Translations under genes and position numbers: made by a program | Source: Guillardia theta CCMP2712 | Lineage: Eukaryota; Cryptophyceae; Pyrenomonadales; Geminigeraceae | Direction: 5' to 3' | Assembly: GCF_000315625.1 (NCBI RefSeq) | Contig: NW_005434650.1 | Location: 705,201-769,200, forward strand | DNA: 64,000 nt | Shown: positions 32,442 to 44,423 of the stretch, piece after piece | How positions within the stretch are numbered: the stretch's first letter is position 1 | Layout: each line of letters begins with the position of its first letter | Notes under the pieces: model-generated | What the model saw: only the letters and a program-made list of their open reading frames with translations | Databases searched by the model: none | What the model was told of the DNA's origin: nothing

Positions 32442-33074
32442 ACCCATCTGGATTTCTCAGTAAACTCGTGCGATGTCGAAGCAACATTCCGTGTAACAAT
32501 AGCTCGGCCTAGCTTGTTTTGATAATGAACCGACCTAGTTCCTCCTGCTCCTCAGCTCCCTCCCTGCCCTCCCCCTTCCCTGTCTCCCTCCCTTCCCTTC
32601 CCCTTCCCTGTCTCTCTCTCTCCCTCTCTCCCTCCCTACCTACCTTTCCTTCCTCCCCTTCTAAAAACCCTGCGACCTTGCAATCGTACCCCTACTTCTT
32701 CCCATGAAAAGTACCCCCACAGTGTGTAAACTTCACTTTCCTTCTCGCTCCCTCCTCCCTCCTCCTCCCCCAACGCCATGTTGGTTCATCCTCGGTGAAC
32801 GATCGACATGTCACTCCTGATCCTTCTCTCAACCTGCAACCTGGATACATCCGTTCTCCTCCCTCCTTTGCTGTCCATCAACCTCTCAGGATCTCACTTG
32901 TCCCATTCGCCTCCGTGAATCAGTTGTTTTCGCCCATTTCCCTTGCTCACATTGATTCCCCCTTCTTCCTCGGTCTGCACAGACACAGACACAGACACAC
33001 ATACACACTTCTTGCTACTTTATCCCTGCTCATGCCACATGTAACAAGGGAATAGCGTCACTCCAAAATCCCAC
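32442..33074. other. Spacer, pyrimidine-rich
   Basis: Lies between two co-oriented genes. It is mostly C/T-rich low-complexity sequence (32540-32660), with a short CACAGA-type repeat near 32980-33000. No gene is supported. It includes the 3' flank of the plastid-protein gene and the promoter of PIGG. Confidence 0.6.
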
Positions 33075-36000
33075 ATGATGGATCGATCTTCATTCTACTC
33101 CCTGGTGCTCGTGTACCTCCTGTCTCTCTGTACCGTCGCCGTTGGCATGGCACTTTTCTTCAGCTCCTTCTTTCCTCCTAGAAATCTACCTTCGACCTCA
33201 ATGGCATTCCACCATAAGCGAGGGGCAGAGCCACGACACGGGATGGAGCGACGGAGGAGGGATCGAGTTGTGCTCATGATCATTGACGCGATGCGATCGG
33301 AGTTCATCTATTCCAACACCTCCAACTTTAAGTTCCTCAGAGAGCAGATCAGACACGGCGCCGCTATCGCGTACTCCACGAAAGCACACCCGCCGACTGT
33401 CACCTTGCCTAGGATCAAGTCAATCATTACAGGTGCAATCCCGAGCTTCCTGGACGTAGCAGCGAATCTCAACTCTCCCGAGCTGAGTGAAGATAACGTC
33501 ATCACTCGGGCATCGAGATCAGGATCGCAGATCCTCATGTTCGGTGACGAGACTTGGCTCAGGTTGTTCCCTTCCACCTTCCTCCGCAGTGACGGAACTA
33601 CCGCCTTCTTCGTGCTCGACACCAAGATAGTTGATGATAACGTGACAAGGCACGTCATGCCTGAATTGGACAACAATGATTGGGACCTCATGATTTTGCA
33701 CTATCTCGGGCTAGACCATGCCGGGCATTTGGGTGGGACAGACAGTGAAACGATGCGATCAAAGCAGCTGGAGATGGATGAGCTGGTGAAGGACATGTGG
33801 GAGAAGATAGACCTCAGCAACAGAAACTCTCAGCCTGGTTCAAAGCCTACCATCCTGGTTGTTTGCAGCGACCATGGAATGAACAGTGGCGGAAATCATG
33901 GAGGGGCAAGTGATCCAGAAACAGACGCTACCGCCATTTTCTTCACGTCGAGGCATGATCAGCATGATGGTCGACAAGAAGCTTCTGGAGACGATGCTGA
34001 AGCCCTTCAATTTCCCGTGGTTTGGCAAGTCGACATGGCTCCGACGCTTGCTTCCCTTCTGAACGTGGAAGTTCCAATGAACAACATTGGAAAGATCATC
34101 CCCACAGTGTTGGATCACATGAATGTTCCTGATTATCTTTCGTCTTTGGAGAGGAATGCTGAGCAATTGTTTAGATTAAGTGGAGGGAATCGTTCGCAGA
34201 CAAAGAGTCTCACGGACCTATACAACCAGGCACGCTCTTTGAAAGATGACTGCTTAAATGCAATGAAGCAGGCTAGCAAGGAGACAATGAAGGTCTCTCA
34301 GCTTCGCACAGCATTCATTCAAGATGGTGAACCAGCACATGTAGAAGAGAAAGATCCAACAGAAGCTTGTCTGATTAAGACAGAGCAAGTTTACTTTGAT
34401 TATCTTCAAAAAGTATGTGAAAGGCTTGAGCAAGAACAGGGTGGAAAGTATGACATGGCAGGCATCACGCTTGCCCTCTTTGTGTTGTTGGCTGCTTCTA
34501 TCAACTCTTTGAATGTCTTCATACATGTGCATATCAGTGAGGATTTTCAATCGCACCAGTCAGCGAAAGAGATCCATGGACCTCAGAACATCATCTGGGG
34601 AACGATCAGTCGACATGTGATCATCGGGGCTATCTCTTCCATTGCAGGCTTGCTCCTTCATCCATCCTTCTGCTCTCTCTTTTACAACGACAGATCAAAA
34701 CCTTCAGGGGTATGCGCTGCAACCCTAGAGAAGAAGATTATCGTCGGAGTCTCGTATTTTATGATGACAGTCTGTGCTTCTGTTTTCTACTCCTCTTTCC
34801 GAACCTTTTCTAGTCATTTGTTGCGAGGGGTGCGGATTCTCTGGTACAAGAGCACCTTGACAAGCTCCAAGAATTTTCCAAACGCCGTCGGGCCGCTTGA
34901 TGAGACGCTGGGGCTCGAAACTGTAGTCGCAGTCTTTGGGTCTGCTCTGCATTTGTTCACTTTATTCTCGAGTTCCATGATTGAGGAGGAGCATGTGACA
35001 TTCTATTTCTTGTAAGACAATGAAGCTCCATTGCTAGATGCTCTAACCGCTTTGATCTGCAGGACAAGCACACTCTTCCTGTCAATGGCGAGAAGAACAA
35101 TGAAAGTGAATGCGCGCATGAAGCAAGGGTTTGATCAGATGAGGTCGCTTGTTGGGGTGAGTATGTAAGTGAAGTAGTGTTTCGTCTGAACAAGAATTAC
35201 CATCAGGCTGTGGTGCTGCTGGTTGTGCTCAGGATCGCAGGCTCATGGAATCAGGTGATGTAAAAAGTTTCGTTCGATTGTCACGGATGATGAAAGAAAC
35301 TGAAATGATTGTTATATTTGCAGACTGGTGTGAAGAATTATGGGAAAGCGGATCTGGCCAAGTGGCTACTGAAGCCGGATCAAAAGATGCTGCTCGTCGT
35401 ACTGGGAGGCTTGTCTCTTGTGTTTGTTGTATCCTGCCACGTTCATGCCGTCAGAAGTAGTCGGCAGCAGAGCACGGGATTGATTTCTATGGTCCAACTT
35501 ATCGCCACTCCGACATTCATCTTTGCATGGTTTCTTTCTTCCTACTTCTCTACCCAAGAGATTCTCACTGCTCGAGCGATCTTTCTCGCAAGCTTGCTCG
35601 CTTGCATGAGCGCGACGTACGAGCTGTATCGCAATTCTGGGAGGAAAGAGGGCGTTGCGCACAGCCCGCTCTTGAGATGGTCCACCAAGATGCTTTTCGG
35701 GCTTGCGATCTTCGTCGTCCCGCTGTACTGTCCCACATCACAACTGATGGTGCTGGAACTGACGTCTCTTCCTCCAGGCACCACTTGCAGAATTATCCGC
35801 TTCTGGCTGCGATCTGTCTGCAATTTTATGCAGCCAGCAATGTCTGTAGGATGTACATGCGTCAAGAGGAGCAGGCGACGCCTGTGCCTGCACCCATCGC
35901 CTTGCTGGTGATGTTGGAGTGGATGGGGAGATGCGGCTACTTCGCACTTGGGAACAGCAACAGCATCGCAACCATCGACGTGAGCAAGGCGTTCACCGGG

Positions 36001-36428
36001 CTCTCGGAGTACAATCAGACTGTGAGTGGTCAAGTTCCTTCTCCTCCTCCTCACGAGAGTTTGCAGATCTGCGGTATCTTCACAGCGATGATCACCTTCA
36101 CTGGGCCCCTCCTCATGTGGTTCGCGACGCTGGCCATCGTAGCCCAGCTGTTCGGCTCGAGGAGGAGGATGTCTTGTGCTGTCCTGCTAGCAGCTTCTCT
36201 CCACTCATCGATGAGGTAATTTGAGTCTGGTGCCTCCTTCACTGACTGGTGAAAAGGATTCTCTGCCTGTCCTGCGTCTGCCTCGTTTCAACGATGTTCA
36301 GGAATCACTTGTTCGTCTGGAGCGTCTTCTCCCCGAAGCTCTTGTATGAGCTCGTCATGTCCATAACCATGTTGTCTGTACATTCCGTATGCGTGATATT
36401 TACTTGTTCAATCGATATCTTCACATAA
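33075..36428 (+). CDS. PIGG: GPI ethanolamine phosphate transferase 2 (PIGG/GPI7 type)
   Basis: Adds ethanolamine phosphate to the second mannose of the GPI anchor in the ER membrane. Exon 1 (33075-35011) has an N-terminal TM and the alkaline-phosphatase-fold domain: VVLMIIDAMRSEF (metal Asp), HPPTVTLPRIKSIITG (catalytic Thr), FGDETWLRLFPSTF, DGTTAFFVLDTK, NVTRHV, LHYLGLDHAGHLGG and VVCSDHGMNSGGNHGG. DGTT-FFV plus D-NVTRH is characteristic of PIGG rather than PIGO or PIGN. Further exons, at 35063-35156, about 35208-35255, 35325-35724, 35778-36020 and 36066-36216 plus a last one, encode many TM helices. Introns at 35725-35777 (53 nt) and 36021-36065 (45 nt) restore the frame. The last exon reads NHLFVWSVFSPKLLYELV, as in the family, and stops at 36426-36428. 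Confidence 0.92.
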
Positions 36429-36566
36429 ATCTAAGGTCGATCTTTTCTTCCCTCCTCTTCCTCCTCCAATCCCTCCCTCCCTCCCTCCCTCCTCTTTTTC
36501 TTTCTCTTCCTACATTCCTCGAGCAAGCTTTCCAAGCCCTCTCTTGCCCTCGCTCCTTCATGTCGT

Positions 36567-37292
36567 TCAATTCTTCTTGCTCTGATGATGGCGGAGCAAC
36601 AGGGCTCCTGCGAAAAGTCCCCAGATGGAGTAGGCGAACTTTGCCAGGACAAACTCGTGGGTGAGGGAGGGGAGAAAGCTGGTGATGAGGTAGGTCAGTC
36701 CTACCAAGACGGCGATCAGTCCCATCCACATGGGAAAGACAGAGCCGAGCTCGCTTGCTATTTGATCCTCCGCCGCTCGTCGCCGCAGCTCGAACATAAT
36801 CGAAAGTCCCATGAAGATGACGGCAAGACCCTCGGGGATAGGAAAGCCGTGGAGAAGGATGTGGTCGCGCCAGACCATGAGCTGACGCCTCAGTCTTGGT
36901 TCCCGTCCTAGCTCAAGCAATGCGATCATCTCAACAAACCCGCCGATGATGAGGACGAGGCAAGTTCCCAGCCACAACCATGAGGAGAAGTTCAGGAGGG
37001 GAAGGTCTCTGGACAGAAAGTGCACACCAATCACGATGACAAAAGTGGCAGCAGCAGCTCCAACTATGCTGGCAAGGTGCAAGATAGCAATAGGAAAGGA
37101 GAAATTGAAGTAGTTGTCATCAGCGTTCTTGGCATCCAAAGGGTCCGGAACGATATGGCGAACCAAAAATGTTGGCAAAATGAGACAAAATCCCACACCA
37201 GCGTGGGCAATGGCTGTTCTGACATTCCTTTCATGCATGGCTGCAAGGCTGGACTCTCCCAGAAGGGGAATATTTGAGTTGTCCCTCAACAT
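36567..37292 (-). CDS. Polytopic membrane protein, unknown function
   Basis: Intronless frame of 241 codons with about six or seven hydrophobic segments: AIAHAGVGFCLILPTFLV; FSFPIAILHLASIVGAAAAT; LNFSSWLWLGTCLVLIIGGF; a loop with REPRLRRQL then PEGLAVIFMGLSIMF; MWMGLIAVLVGLTYLITSFL; and FAYSIWGLFAGALLL. A short hydrophilic N-terminus precedes them and a basic HHQSKKN ends the protein. Codon choice and hydrophobic periodicity argue that this is real, but I cannot place it in a family. It has no obvious catalytic motif. Its end lies 138 bp from the end of PIGG in a convergent arrangement. Confidence 0.7.
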   Translation of the reverse strand: MLRDNSNIPLLGESSLAAMHERNVRTAIAHAGVGFCLILPTFLVRHIVPDPLDAKNADDNYFNFSFPIAILHLASIVGAAAATFVIVIGVHFLSRDLPLLNFSSWLWLGTCLVLIIGGFVEMIALLELGREPRLRRQLMVWRDHILLHGFPIPEGLAVIFMGLSIMFELRRRAAEDQIASELGSVFPMWMGLIAVLVGLTYLITSFLPSLTHEFVLAKFAYSIWGLFAGALLLRHHQSKKN

Positions 37293-37712
37293 CTTCTCTA
37301 TGATGACGTCTCTTCGTTACTAAGCTGGTGGCGGCTGAAAACAAATATTCGACTAGATCAAAACAAGTGTGCAACAAGACTCGAATAAGGCGAGAATCTG
37401 TAAGAGAAGTAAGGAATCGAACAACAGTCACTGATTGCTGTGCGAAGCCTTCACTGGCGTTTCACTTCCCTGCTTCTACCCGTACCCGCACTCTCTTCCT
37501 CTACACTTCAGCATCGCCTCTTTCGTCTTCTCTTCCTCCTTGTCAGCCTTGTTCGTCCTCTCCCCCCTCCCACTCCATGCTCGCACCTATCAACTTGCTG
37601 CTCGCCGCATGGCCACGTAGAAGAGTTGCTGGTCAGAGGGGGGAAGAGGGATAGCTACTGAATGAACGCGTAATCCGCAGATGATGGTTAACCACAAACT
37701 CACTCAACCGGA

Positions 37713-37748
37713 TCTGCGACCTGATCTGCGACCTGATCTGCGACAGCG
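37713..37748. repeat. 12-bp direct repeat upstream of the secreted hydrolase
   Basis: Three tandem copies of GATCTGCGACCT (the last diverging at its end) lie about 15-50 bp before the ATG at 37763. They could be in the 5' leader or the core promoter. Confidence 0.7.
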
Positions 37749-37762
37749 ATCTCGTCTCAGGG

Positions 37763-40700
37763 ATGGCCATGGCGCAGGGAGTGCTGATGGCGCTCCTGAT
37801 GGCGAGCTTGGTGGGAGCTTCATGGGCGTCGAAGGAGGCAGAAGGGACGAGTACGTCTCGTGAGAGCTTCGTTCATGCCAGTGAGTCCTCAGCAGTCTGA
37901 CGGGAGGACAGGACAATGGGACTGGCTCGGTCCTTTCCCCATGGGCGAGCACGAGCAGGCGGTGGATGTCTTCTGCCCAGCACTGTGGGGTGATGGCGCA
38001 AGTGACAGGTAGGAGATGACTTCCTCCTCTTGCTCGCCAGTGATGATGATCAGGCTCCCATCGCGCAACAAGAGCAAGTACATCAGCGAGTATGTTCCTG
38101 GAGGGTATGTGTCGTGGCAGCAGGTAGGCGAGGCGTAAGCATGGTCTGAGTCTGAATAATGATATCACCATGCAGCATATGGCAGACTCTAGTGGCGTCT
38201 TGAACATCCAGTATCAGGGTAAGCTTCTCTCCTTGTGCTACCGCCCGCTTGCACCCTCATACATGGCAGGGCTAGGAAGAAATCCCTTCTTCGGCTGGGC
38301 CATCGGCGAGATGAATGTGCAGCACGATACATGCTTGATACTGCAGGTGGTTGGGACAGTGTGGAGTGCTTATGTCGATGGAGCATCGCTGGTAAAGTTT
38401 GCGCGCGTTCATGTTCATTGCCTGATGTCGAGCTTGTGCTGGGCAGAGTGCTGCAGGGAAGGATGTAGGGTTGCGAAAGATCTCCGATCTACCTCATGGA
38501 GCTCTTGTGTGTTGTGGTCTGATCAATACATCTCTCTCACTCTCATCGCAGCTCTACTTGTCCAAAGGATCGCACAAGTTGTTCGTGAAAGTGAAGTCCA
38601 CAACAGCCTCTGCTTCGTTCCAGTTCCGATCCTCTCCCTGTGGTGAGCCTCATGGGAAGCTTGAAGTGATCAAACTTCTGCCTGGAGACTGGCGGGTGAA
38701 GAGAGGAGGAGGAGGAGGAGGAGGAGGAGGAGGAGGAGGAGGAGGAGGAGGAGGAGGAGCGAGGAGGAGGAGGAGGAGGAGGAGGAGCGAGGAGGAGCGA
38801 GGAGCGAGGAAGAGTAGCGAAGGAGGAGGAGCAAGGAGCAAGGAGGATGAGTAGAGCGATGAGAGAAAGCAGGTCATGATCATTTCTGTCAGGTTGGCCA
38901 TGGGAAATGGTCTCAAGGGCCCCCAGCTTACGACCTTCCTGGTGCGAGACTAATCGTCCTCGTCTTCGGTCCTCCTTGTCTCATGGAGCCTACATGCTTC
39001 CTCTGCTGTTCTTGCCCTCGTAGTCTCTGCTGCCTTGCTGTTCCATCTCCGTCCAGCCCTTGACCTGGTTGCTACCTGTTCGCAGATGTGGTGGGCAACG
39101 CTCTGTTCACCGATATGGTTCACGTGCGTGTTGCCAACGTGGGTCAAGGATGGTTGAGGGATGTAAGGATGCGCGTGCTTGCTACAGGTAGGAGATTCCT
39201 GGTAGGAGGGAGGAGAATGTTTGATAGCCTGCAGATTTGATCGCTGCCTCTCAATCGGAGCAGACAGTCTCCCTTGCTCCCAATCAGCGATCCGTCTTGT
39301 TTGCTCCCTTGGCCCTGCATCCCACCAACGTCTCCTCCGTCCCACAGGCAGCTTGTCCTCTCCAGGTTAATCTCCGCATCGAGCACTCGGGGGGGCGGGA
39401 GGGATGGACGGATACCTCCTTGCGCCTACGATGTCGGGCTCGCGATGAGAGTTTTATCTTCACCTTCATCGACTTTGATGGTTCACCCCAGCAAGCGGCA
39501 GCAAGTACACTCGTCTGCTCTCATCCTCTCCTACCTAACTTTCTCCTAGCCCTCCTCTCTGACCGATCCTCTCTACCCACGTATCCTTGCTGACCTAACT
39601 TTCTCTTGCCACCCTTTCTACCTTCCTATCCTTCGCTGTCTATCCTGATTCCCTTTCATCATTAATTTGATTCTTTCGAAGGGTTTCCGAAATCTCCATG
39701 TGTCGCCTCCACAAAGAAGGATGACACGGAAGTAAGCGAGGATGACGGCTGCCCTGTCCTCCTCTCCATGCACGGCATGGACGTCACAGCTCAGCGGCAA
39801 GCAGACGCGTACAGGTGAGCTGACTGCGAGAGGAGGCAAGGGAGATGAAGGCGAGCAAGGTCGAAGGAGTCCTTGTGGGTGCTGGCTCCTCATGGGAGGA
39901 GCACCCACTCGTTCTTCTGGCAAGGACCAGGTCCAAACTCTCTCCCCTTCCTCCTGCGTCCTTGATCCCCTGCGCCATAATGCTACTTCCTTACTCTCAC
40001 ATCTCTTCCTCCTCTCCCGTTCTTCACCCTCATTTGTTTTCTCTCCGTCAACGGAATGGGAGCAGGACACTGGAACGCGGAAGGAGCTTTACGAGCCCTC
40101 GTGATCTACAGCTCAATGTCGAACAAAACTTTCAAAGCATCGTCCTCCCGTGTGGTAATGGGGCTGCCGTCCTCTATGCTCTTTCCCCCTCCTGAAAACT
40201 TGTCTCCTCTTCCTCCTTCCTATTCTTCCTCTTCTCTTCTGATCGAGCGTCTCAGATCTTCACGGGTCACTCCAACGGGGGTTATGGAGCTCTCATGCTT
40301 GCGGCTCAAAACCCCTCGAGGGCCATCGGCCTGGTACGCGTCCTCCTTCCCTTCCTTTCCCATCCCCTTCTCCACTTCCTCATTGCCTTCTTTCCTTCCT
40401 CCTCCTCCTCCTCCTCCTCCTCCTCCTCTTGTTCTTCTTCTTCTTCCTCCTCCTCCTCCTCCTCCTCGTCATCCTCCTCCTCCTCCTCCTCTTGTTCTTC
40501 TTCTTCTTCCTCCTCCTCCTCCTCCTCGTCATCCTCCTCCTCCTCCTCCTCTTGTTCTTCTTCTTCCTCCTCCTCCTCCTCCTCCTCGTCATCCTCCTCC
40601 TCGTCATCCTCCTCCTCGTCATCCTCCTCCTCCCTCCTCTCATTCGTACAACCCTGAAGGCGCCATTGGCGGGAATGCCTTCCCTCGGCTCCAGCGGGAG

Positions 40701-43125
40701 AGAGGGGACCTTCGCTTCCTTCCCCATCGCAGACCCGAACTTAGATCGCATCCTCTCCCTCTCGTCAGCTCAGTATCAGGTCGAGCTTCTTGCCGGTTCG
40801 CCTCCTCTCGGAGGGGACTAGAGGATGAACTCGCAGCAGGGAACGTTGCTGGGATCCCCTTCTTGGCACGAGCAGGAGGGAGCGATGAGGTTATCTCCCC
40901 CCATCTCACACGCCGAGTAGCTCGAATCGTCTGTGGATACAGAGCCAAGTACAAGAGGAGGAGGAGAGGGAGAAGAGGAAGGAGGAGGAGGAGGGAGCGA
41001 GAGAGGGGAAGAATCTGACAGAGTTGTCAGAAAGTCAAAGTCGAAAGAGTCTTTTTGCAAGCTTCGTGAACTACCTGGCAAGCCTCACTGGTGGTGGGAC
41101 ACAAAGTCTGAGGTGAGGGGAGCAGGAGGAGAAGGGAAGGAAGAGGAGAGGAGAGAATGGAAGAGAAAAGAAGGGGAGGGGCTATGAGATTATTGTGGCC
41201 GGGGTGTGGGAGAGAAGCTGGAATGAGAAGGGAGTGATAGAGAGCATAGGAACTGATGTTCTTGCAGATGGATGGAGGAGTCCTCGACGACTCTGAGATG
41301 TGATGGGAAGAGAATGACATGCTCTGTCAAGCTCACTGATTGCAGGAGGGACTTCTGGAGCTTATGTGTAAGAAAGGTCAGTCACCCTTGATGTGTGAAA
41401 ACTTTTGACGTTTCCGAGACAGGGAAAAGACAACCAGACAACGGAAGGACAAAGTGTACTCAAGTGCTTCTCATGACGTCTTTCTTTCCTGACAGACGGA
41501 GAGAATGACTTGCTACGACCTGTCAACCTGCCGCTCAATCTCTGGAGTTTTCCCCCTGCAAGCTCTGACGATCGGTGATGACTTGGCACTCTGCTGAGCT
41601 CTGGATGGTGAGGAAAACTCCCAGGTCAAGCAATCTCCATCACCGTCACTAAGACAGCAGAGACGATTGACATCACCACCAACAACCTTCGCCGGTTGAA
41701 AGGTTCTTCCCTTGCATGCTGCAGGTTCTTTCCTCAAGTCGTTTCAAGTTGATCCCATCGGCTCACGGACGAGGATCAACATTGATGGTACAGTTTTCAG
41801 CACACAAGGTGGCGAGCGAGAGGAAAGGAATGCCTCGTCTAACTCTTGCTGTAGCTGCTGCCCTCTCCTACTGCAGAGATTCCTCAGCTGATCGCTCCAA
41901 CCCTTCGCGATGGTTTGCATGCTATTCAGGTAATTCAACTTGCTTCCTTCTTACCTGTCTCGGAACTCGCAACCCCCAACACCTCCTGCCTTGTCGGCGT
42001 TCGCTCAACATGTTTAGCAGCTCAAGAGCAAGGCGATAGTTGCTCATGCTGCTCAGAGCGAGGGCAGAGGCCTCGAGAGAGCCTCGGGCCGATGAGGAAC
42101 ATCTTCAAGCGTCCTCTCGCTTGCATCTTCTCTGGTGGCGCGTCAGCAAGTGAGAGGGACGTGCAGGTCAACCGGAGGAGACAAAATTTGTTCTCCTCTG
42201 ATGCAGGGATGCAGTTCGAGGTTTGCCAGATGCTCTCACAGAACTGGTTTGAGTCGGGAGCTGGGATGTGAGGATCGAATCGTTTCTAGCGCGTCTCACC
42301 CTGTCTTGGGTGCTTCCACCAGCATGCAGATGATGAGCGACATCGAATTTCAACAGCTTCGGACTCATCCTTCGGCAAAGGACTTCAACCTCATCGTCCT
42401 CGGCAGCCCAGGTCAGTCCCTTCCCTCCCTCCTGTCACGTGCAGTGAGCAGGAGTGCACCAGGTCAGAACCTGTTGAGCAGGGAACTTGAAGCGCTTGTG
42501 CCGGTGAACATCTCCAAGTCTTCCGGCTCTTTGGCCTTCCAGGTGCTGCGTCCGCGCTCAACCGTCTGCTCTCTCACCTCCCCTCAGCTGGGCTCCTGCA
42601 ACTTCTCAGGAGGAGGCCATGGCTTGACGACGCTCGGACCATGGGGTTCAGCATGCAGTCAGCCTCCTTGTCGCTGAAACAACTGGAGCAGGCGAAGGCT
42701 TGTTCGTGCTCGTGATGGGACAAGATCTCCCTTCCTTCCACAGAGCCGCCCAGTGAATTTCTCTCCTCTCCTCTTCCTCCTCCTCTCCTCCTCTCCGCTT
42801 CTCCGCTCAGTCAAGCTTCTTGCAGTGTTCTCACCGATAGCCTCTTCGAGACCAACCACTGGAACGCCCACAGGTCACCCGACCCTCTCTGACGGTTCAG
42901 TGCAGGCAGCACCGTCATGGCGATTATGCCATCGTGGGGCCACGATTCGGGAGGTGAGAGAGGAGGGGAGGAGGAGAGGCTCTGAACTTGTTTGCAGCCA
43001 TGGCGTGCAAGGGATCGTTGCGGCGGGGTTCTACGGGAATCAGTATCGGCAAGTGAGCAAGTGCTGTTGGTTGATATGGATGCAGGTGGGAGTTTCTGCC
43101 TGAGGCCTCGTACTTGAGTTGTTGA
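37763..43125 (+). CDS. Secreted S9-like alpha/beta hydrolase in many small exons
   Basis: Predicted secreted serine hydrolase of the prolyl-oligopeptidase superfamily, similar to large uncharacterised fungal proteins. The start at 37763 gives a signal peptide (MAMAQGVLMALLMASLVGAS). Family blocks appear in order on separate exons: WDWLGPFPMGEHEQAVDVFC, VPGGYVSWQQ, FFGWAIGEMNVQHDTCLILQ, LYLSKGSHKLFVKVKS, VGNALFTDMVHVRVANVGQG, CPVLLSMHGMDVTAQRQADA, WVLAPHGRSTHSFFWQGP, TGHSNGGYGALMLAAQNPSR (nucleophile elbow with Ser, 40265-40282), GIPFLARAGGSDEVISPHL (acid) and GKPHWWWDT (catalytic His). Accessory regions follow (SITVTKTAETIDITTNNLRR, ASGPMRNIFKRPLACIFS, DYAIVGPRFG, GIVAAGFYGNQY), ending WEFLPEASYLSC with the stop at 43123-43125. 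More than 20 exons are implied. Introns carry GGA and CCT arrays (38703-38820, 40400-40640). The substrate is unknown. Confidence 0.8.
38703..38820. repeat. GGA triplet array in a hydrolase intron
   Basis: A run of about 19 GGA triplets followed by imperfect copies, within an intron of the secreted hydrolase. Unlike most introns here it is purine-rich on the coding strand. Confidence 0.85.
40400..40635. repeat. Higher-order CCT repeat in a hydrolase intron
   Basis: CCT/TTC triplets are organised in a 60-63-bp unit. The marker TTGTTC recurs at about 40429, 40492 and 40552, each followed by CTTCTT and then CCTCCT with GTCAT. It lies in the intron just after the exon that encodes the nucleophile Ser. 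Confidence 0.8.
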
Positions 43126-43235
43126 GACGTGTGATGGAAGCCGAAGCTCGATATGTTGTAATATGCAAACCAAAACTCTTCCACTGCCTGACCCTCCGAG
43201 ACCTCCACACGTGGAAACGACCACTACAAATCTTC

Positions 43236-44423
43236 TTAGGCGTCGATGCCCGGGCGTCCTGGACTTCCAGAGTCTCCCTGGAGCAGACGAGTCAGTCAAC
43301 CGGCAAGCAGTCGCCTGTCTCAGTACCTGAGCTCCCTGCCGGCCGGGCTTTCCCTGGTCTCCCTGCCAGGTGGTCACTGACATGTAACCCCCCTCCCCCC
43401 CTCTTGCTCCTACCGGTGGTCCTGCGACTCCCGCGTCTCCCTGCGGACCAGGCTTGCCCTGCAGCCCTTGGGGCCCTTGTGGGCCTTTGGGTCCTGTAGC
43501 GCCTGCAAAGCCTGGGGGACCGTTGGCTCCGTTGGCTCCGTTCGTTCCGGGGGCACCAGGGGCACCAGGGGGTCCGCGACCACTGAGACAAACATGAGGA
43601 GCAGAAGGGGAGTAAGACAGCTGCTTACCCCGGCAGCCCCTTGTCTCCTGCAGGTCCCTGAGGTCCAGGGGGTCCTGGGGGTCCCTCCTGCGGAGAAAGT
43701 CAAGAAACCGGGAGAAAGGTTGACTCAGCGTCGAAGCATCTCTGTACCAATCCTGCGATTCCAACTTCTCCTTCAGGTCCCTTCGCTCCCTTCCTTCCTC
43801 GCGGTCCTTGAGGCCCGATGTCTCCCGGCAATCCTCTTGGTCCAGGTTCGCCTGCACATTGACAGTAAAACCATTGAAGTTTGCATTCTTGAAATGGATT
43901 CTTCACCTGGAAGGCCAACGGGACCCGTGGGTCCTTGGAAGCCGATTTCTCCCTGAGGACCAGGAGGACCTTGGTCTCCTCTAGGGCTCAAGGAGATCTT
44001 GATCTTTCTATGCTCATGAGTAGCAAGGTCAGCCTCCTCGTTCTCCAGGTCACGTTGAAGCGTCTTGACTTTCTTGGACATGTTCTCAACTACGCATACG
44101 AGCGTCAGCATGTCTTTCACAGCGACTCTTGCATTGTCTGACCTATTGTCTCAAGATTCTCTCCGCTCAGAAGCGAGACGCGTCTCCGTCTTCCCAGCCC
44201 CGCAGCGATCTGGTACAATCATGTCAAGTGAAAGAGGACAACGGACCTTTTCCTGTACCTCAGAATCTCCGGATGCAAGCAGAGTAAGACAGAGCACGCA
44301 AGCAAGAGCGAGGAAGATGGCAGCAGCTGCCATCAAGGCGGCTCTCCTTCCCTCCTCCTTCCGCCGCTCACTGATCACCAGCGGCGCCATGGGACGTCTC
44401 TTCACGTTTGATATCCGTTGCAA
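43236..44423 (-). CDS. Transmembrane collagen-like protein
   Basis: Type II membrane protein with a collagen triple helix, likely trimeric at the cell surface or in a secretory compartment. The N-terminus starts at 44423 (or an in-frame Met at 44390). It has a basic head (ISERRKEEGRR) and one TM (ALMAAAAIFLALACVLCLTL). A heptad-like helix follows (ENMSKKVKTLQRDLENEEAD) that could nucleate a trimer. Gly-X-Y tracts come next on several exons: RGDQGPPGPQGEIGFQGP, GEPGPRGLPGDIGPQGPRG, EGPPGPPGPQGPAGDKGLPG, and GPPGAPGAPGTNGANGANG continuing to GLQGKPGPQGDAGVAGPP. The last two exons join in phase 0: GDQGKPGRQGAQ (36 bp) then GDSGSPGRPGIDA with the stop at 43236-43238. Exons that begin with an intact Gly codon echo animal collagen genes. 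The region between the TM exon and the coil exon has an unresolved join. Confidence 0.8.
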
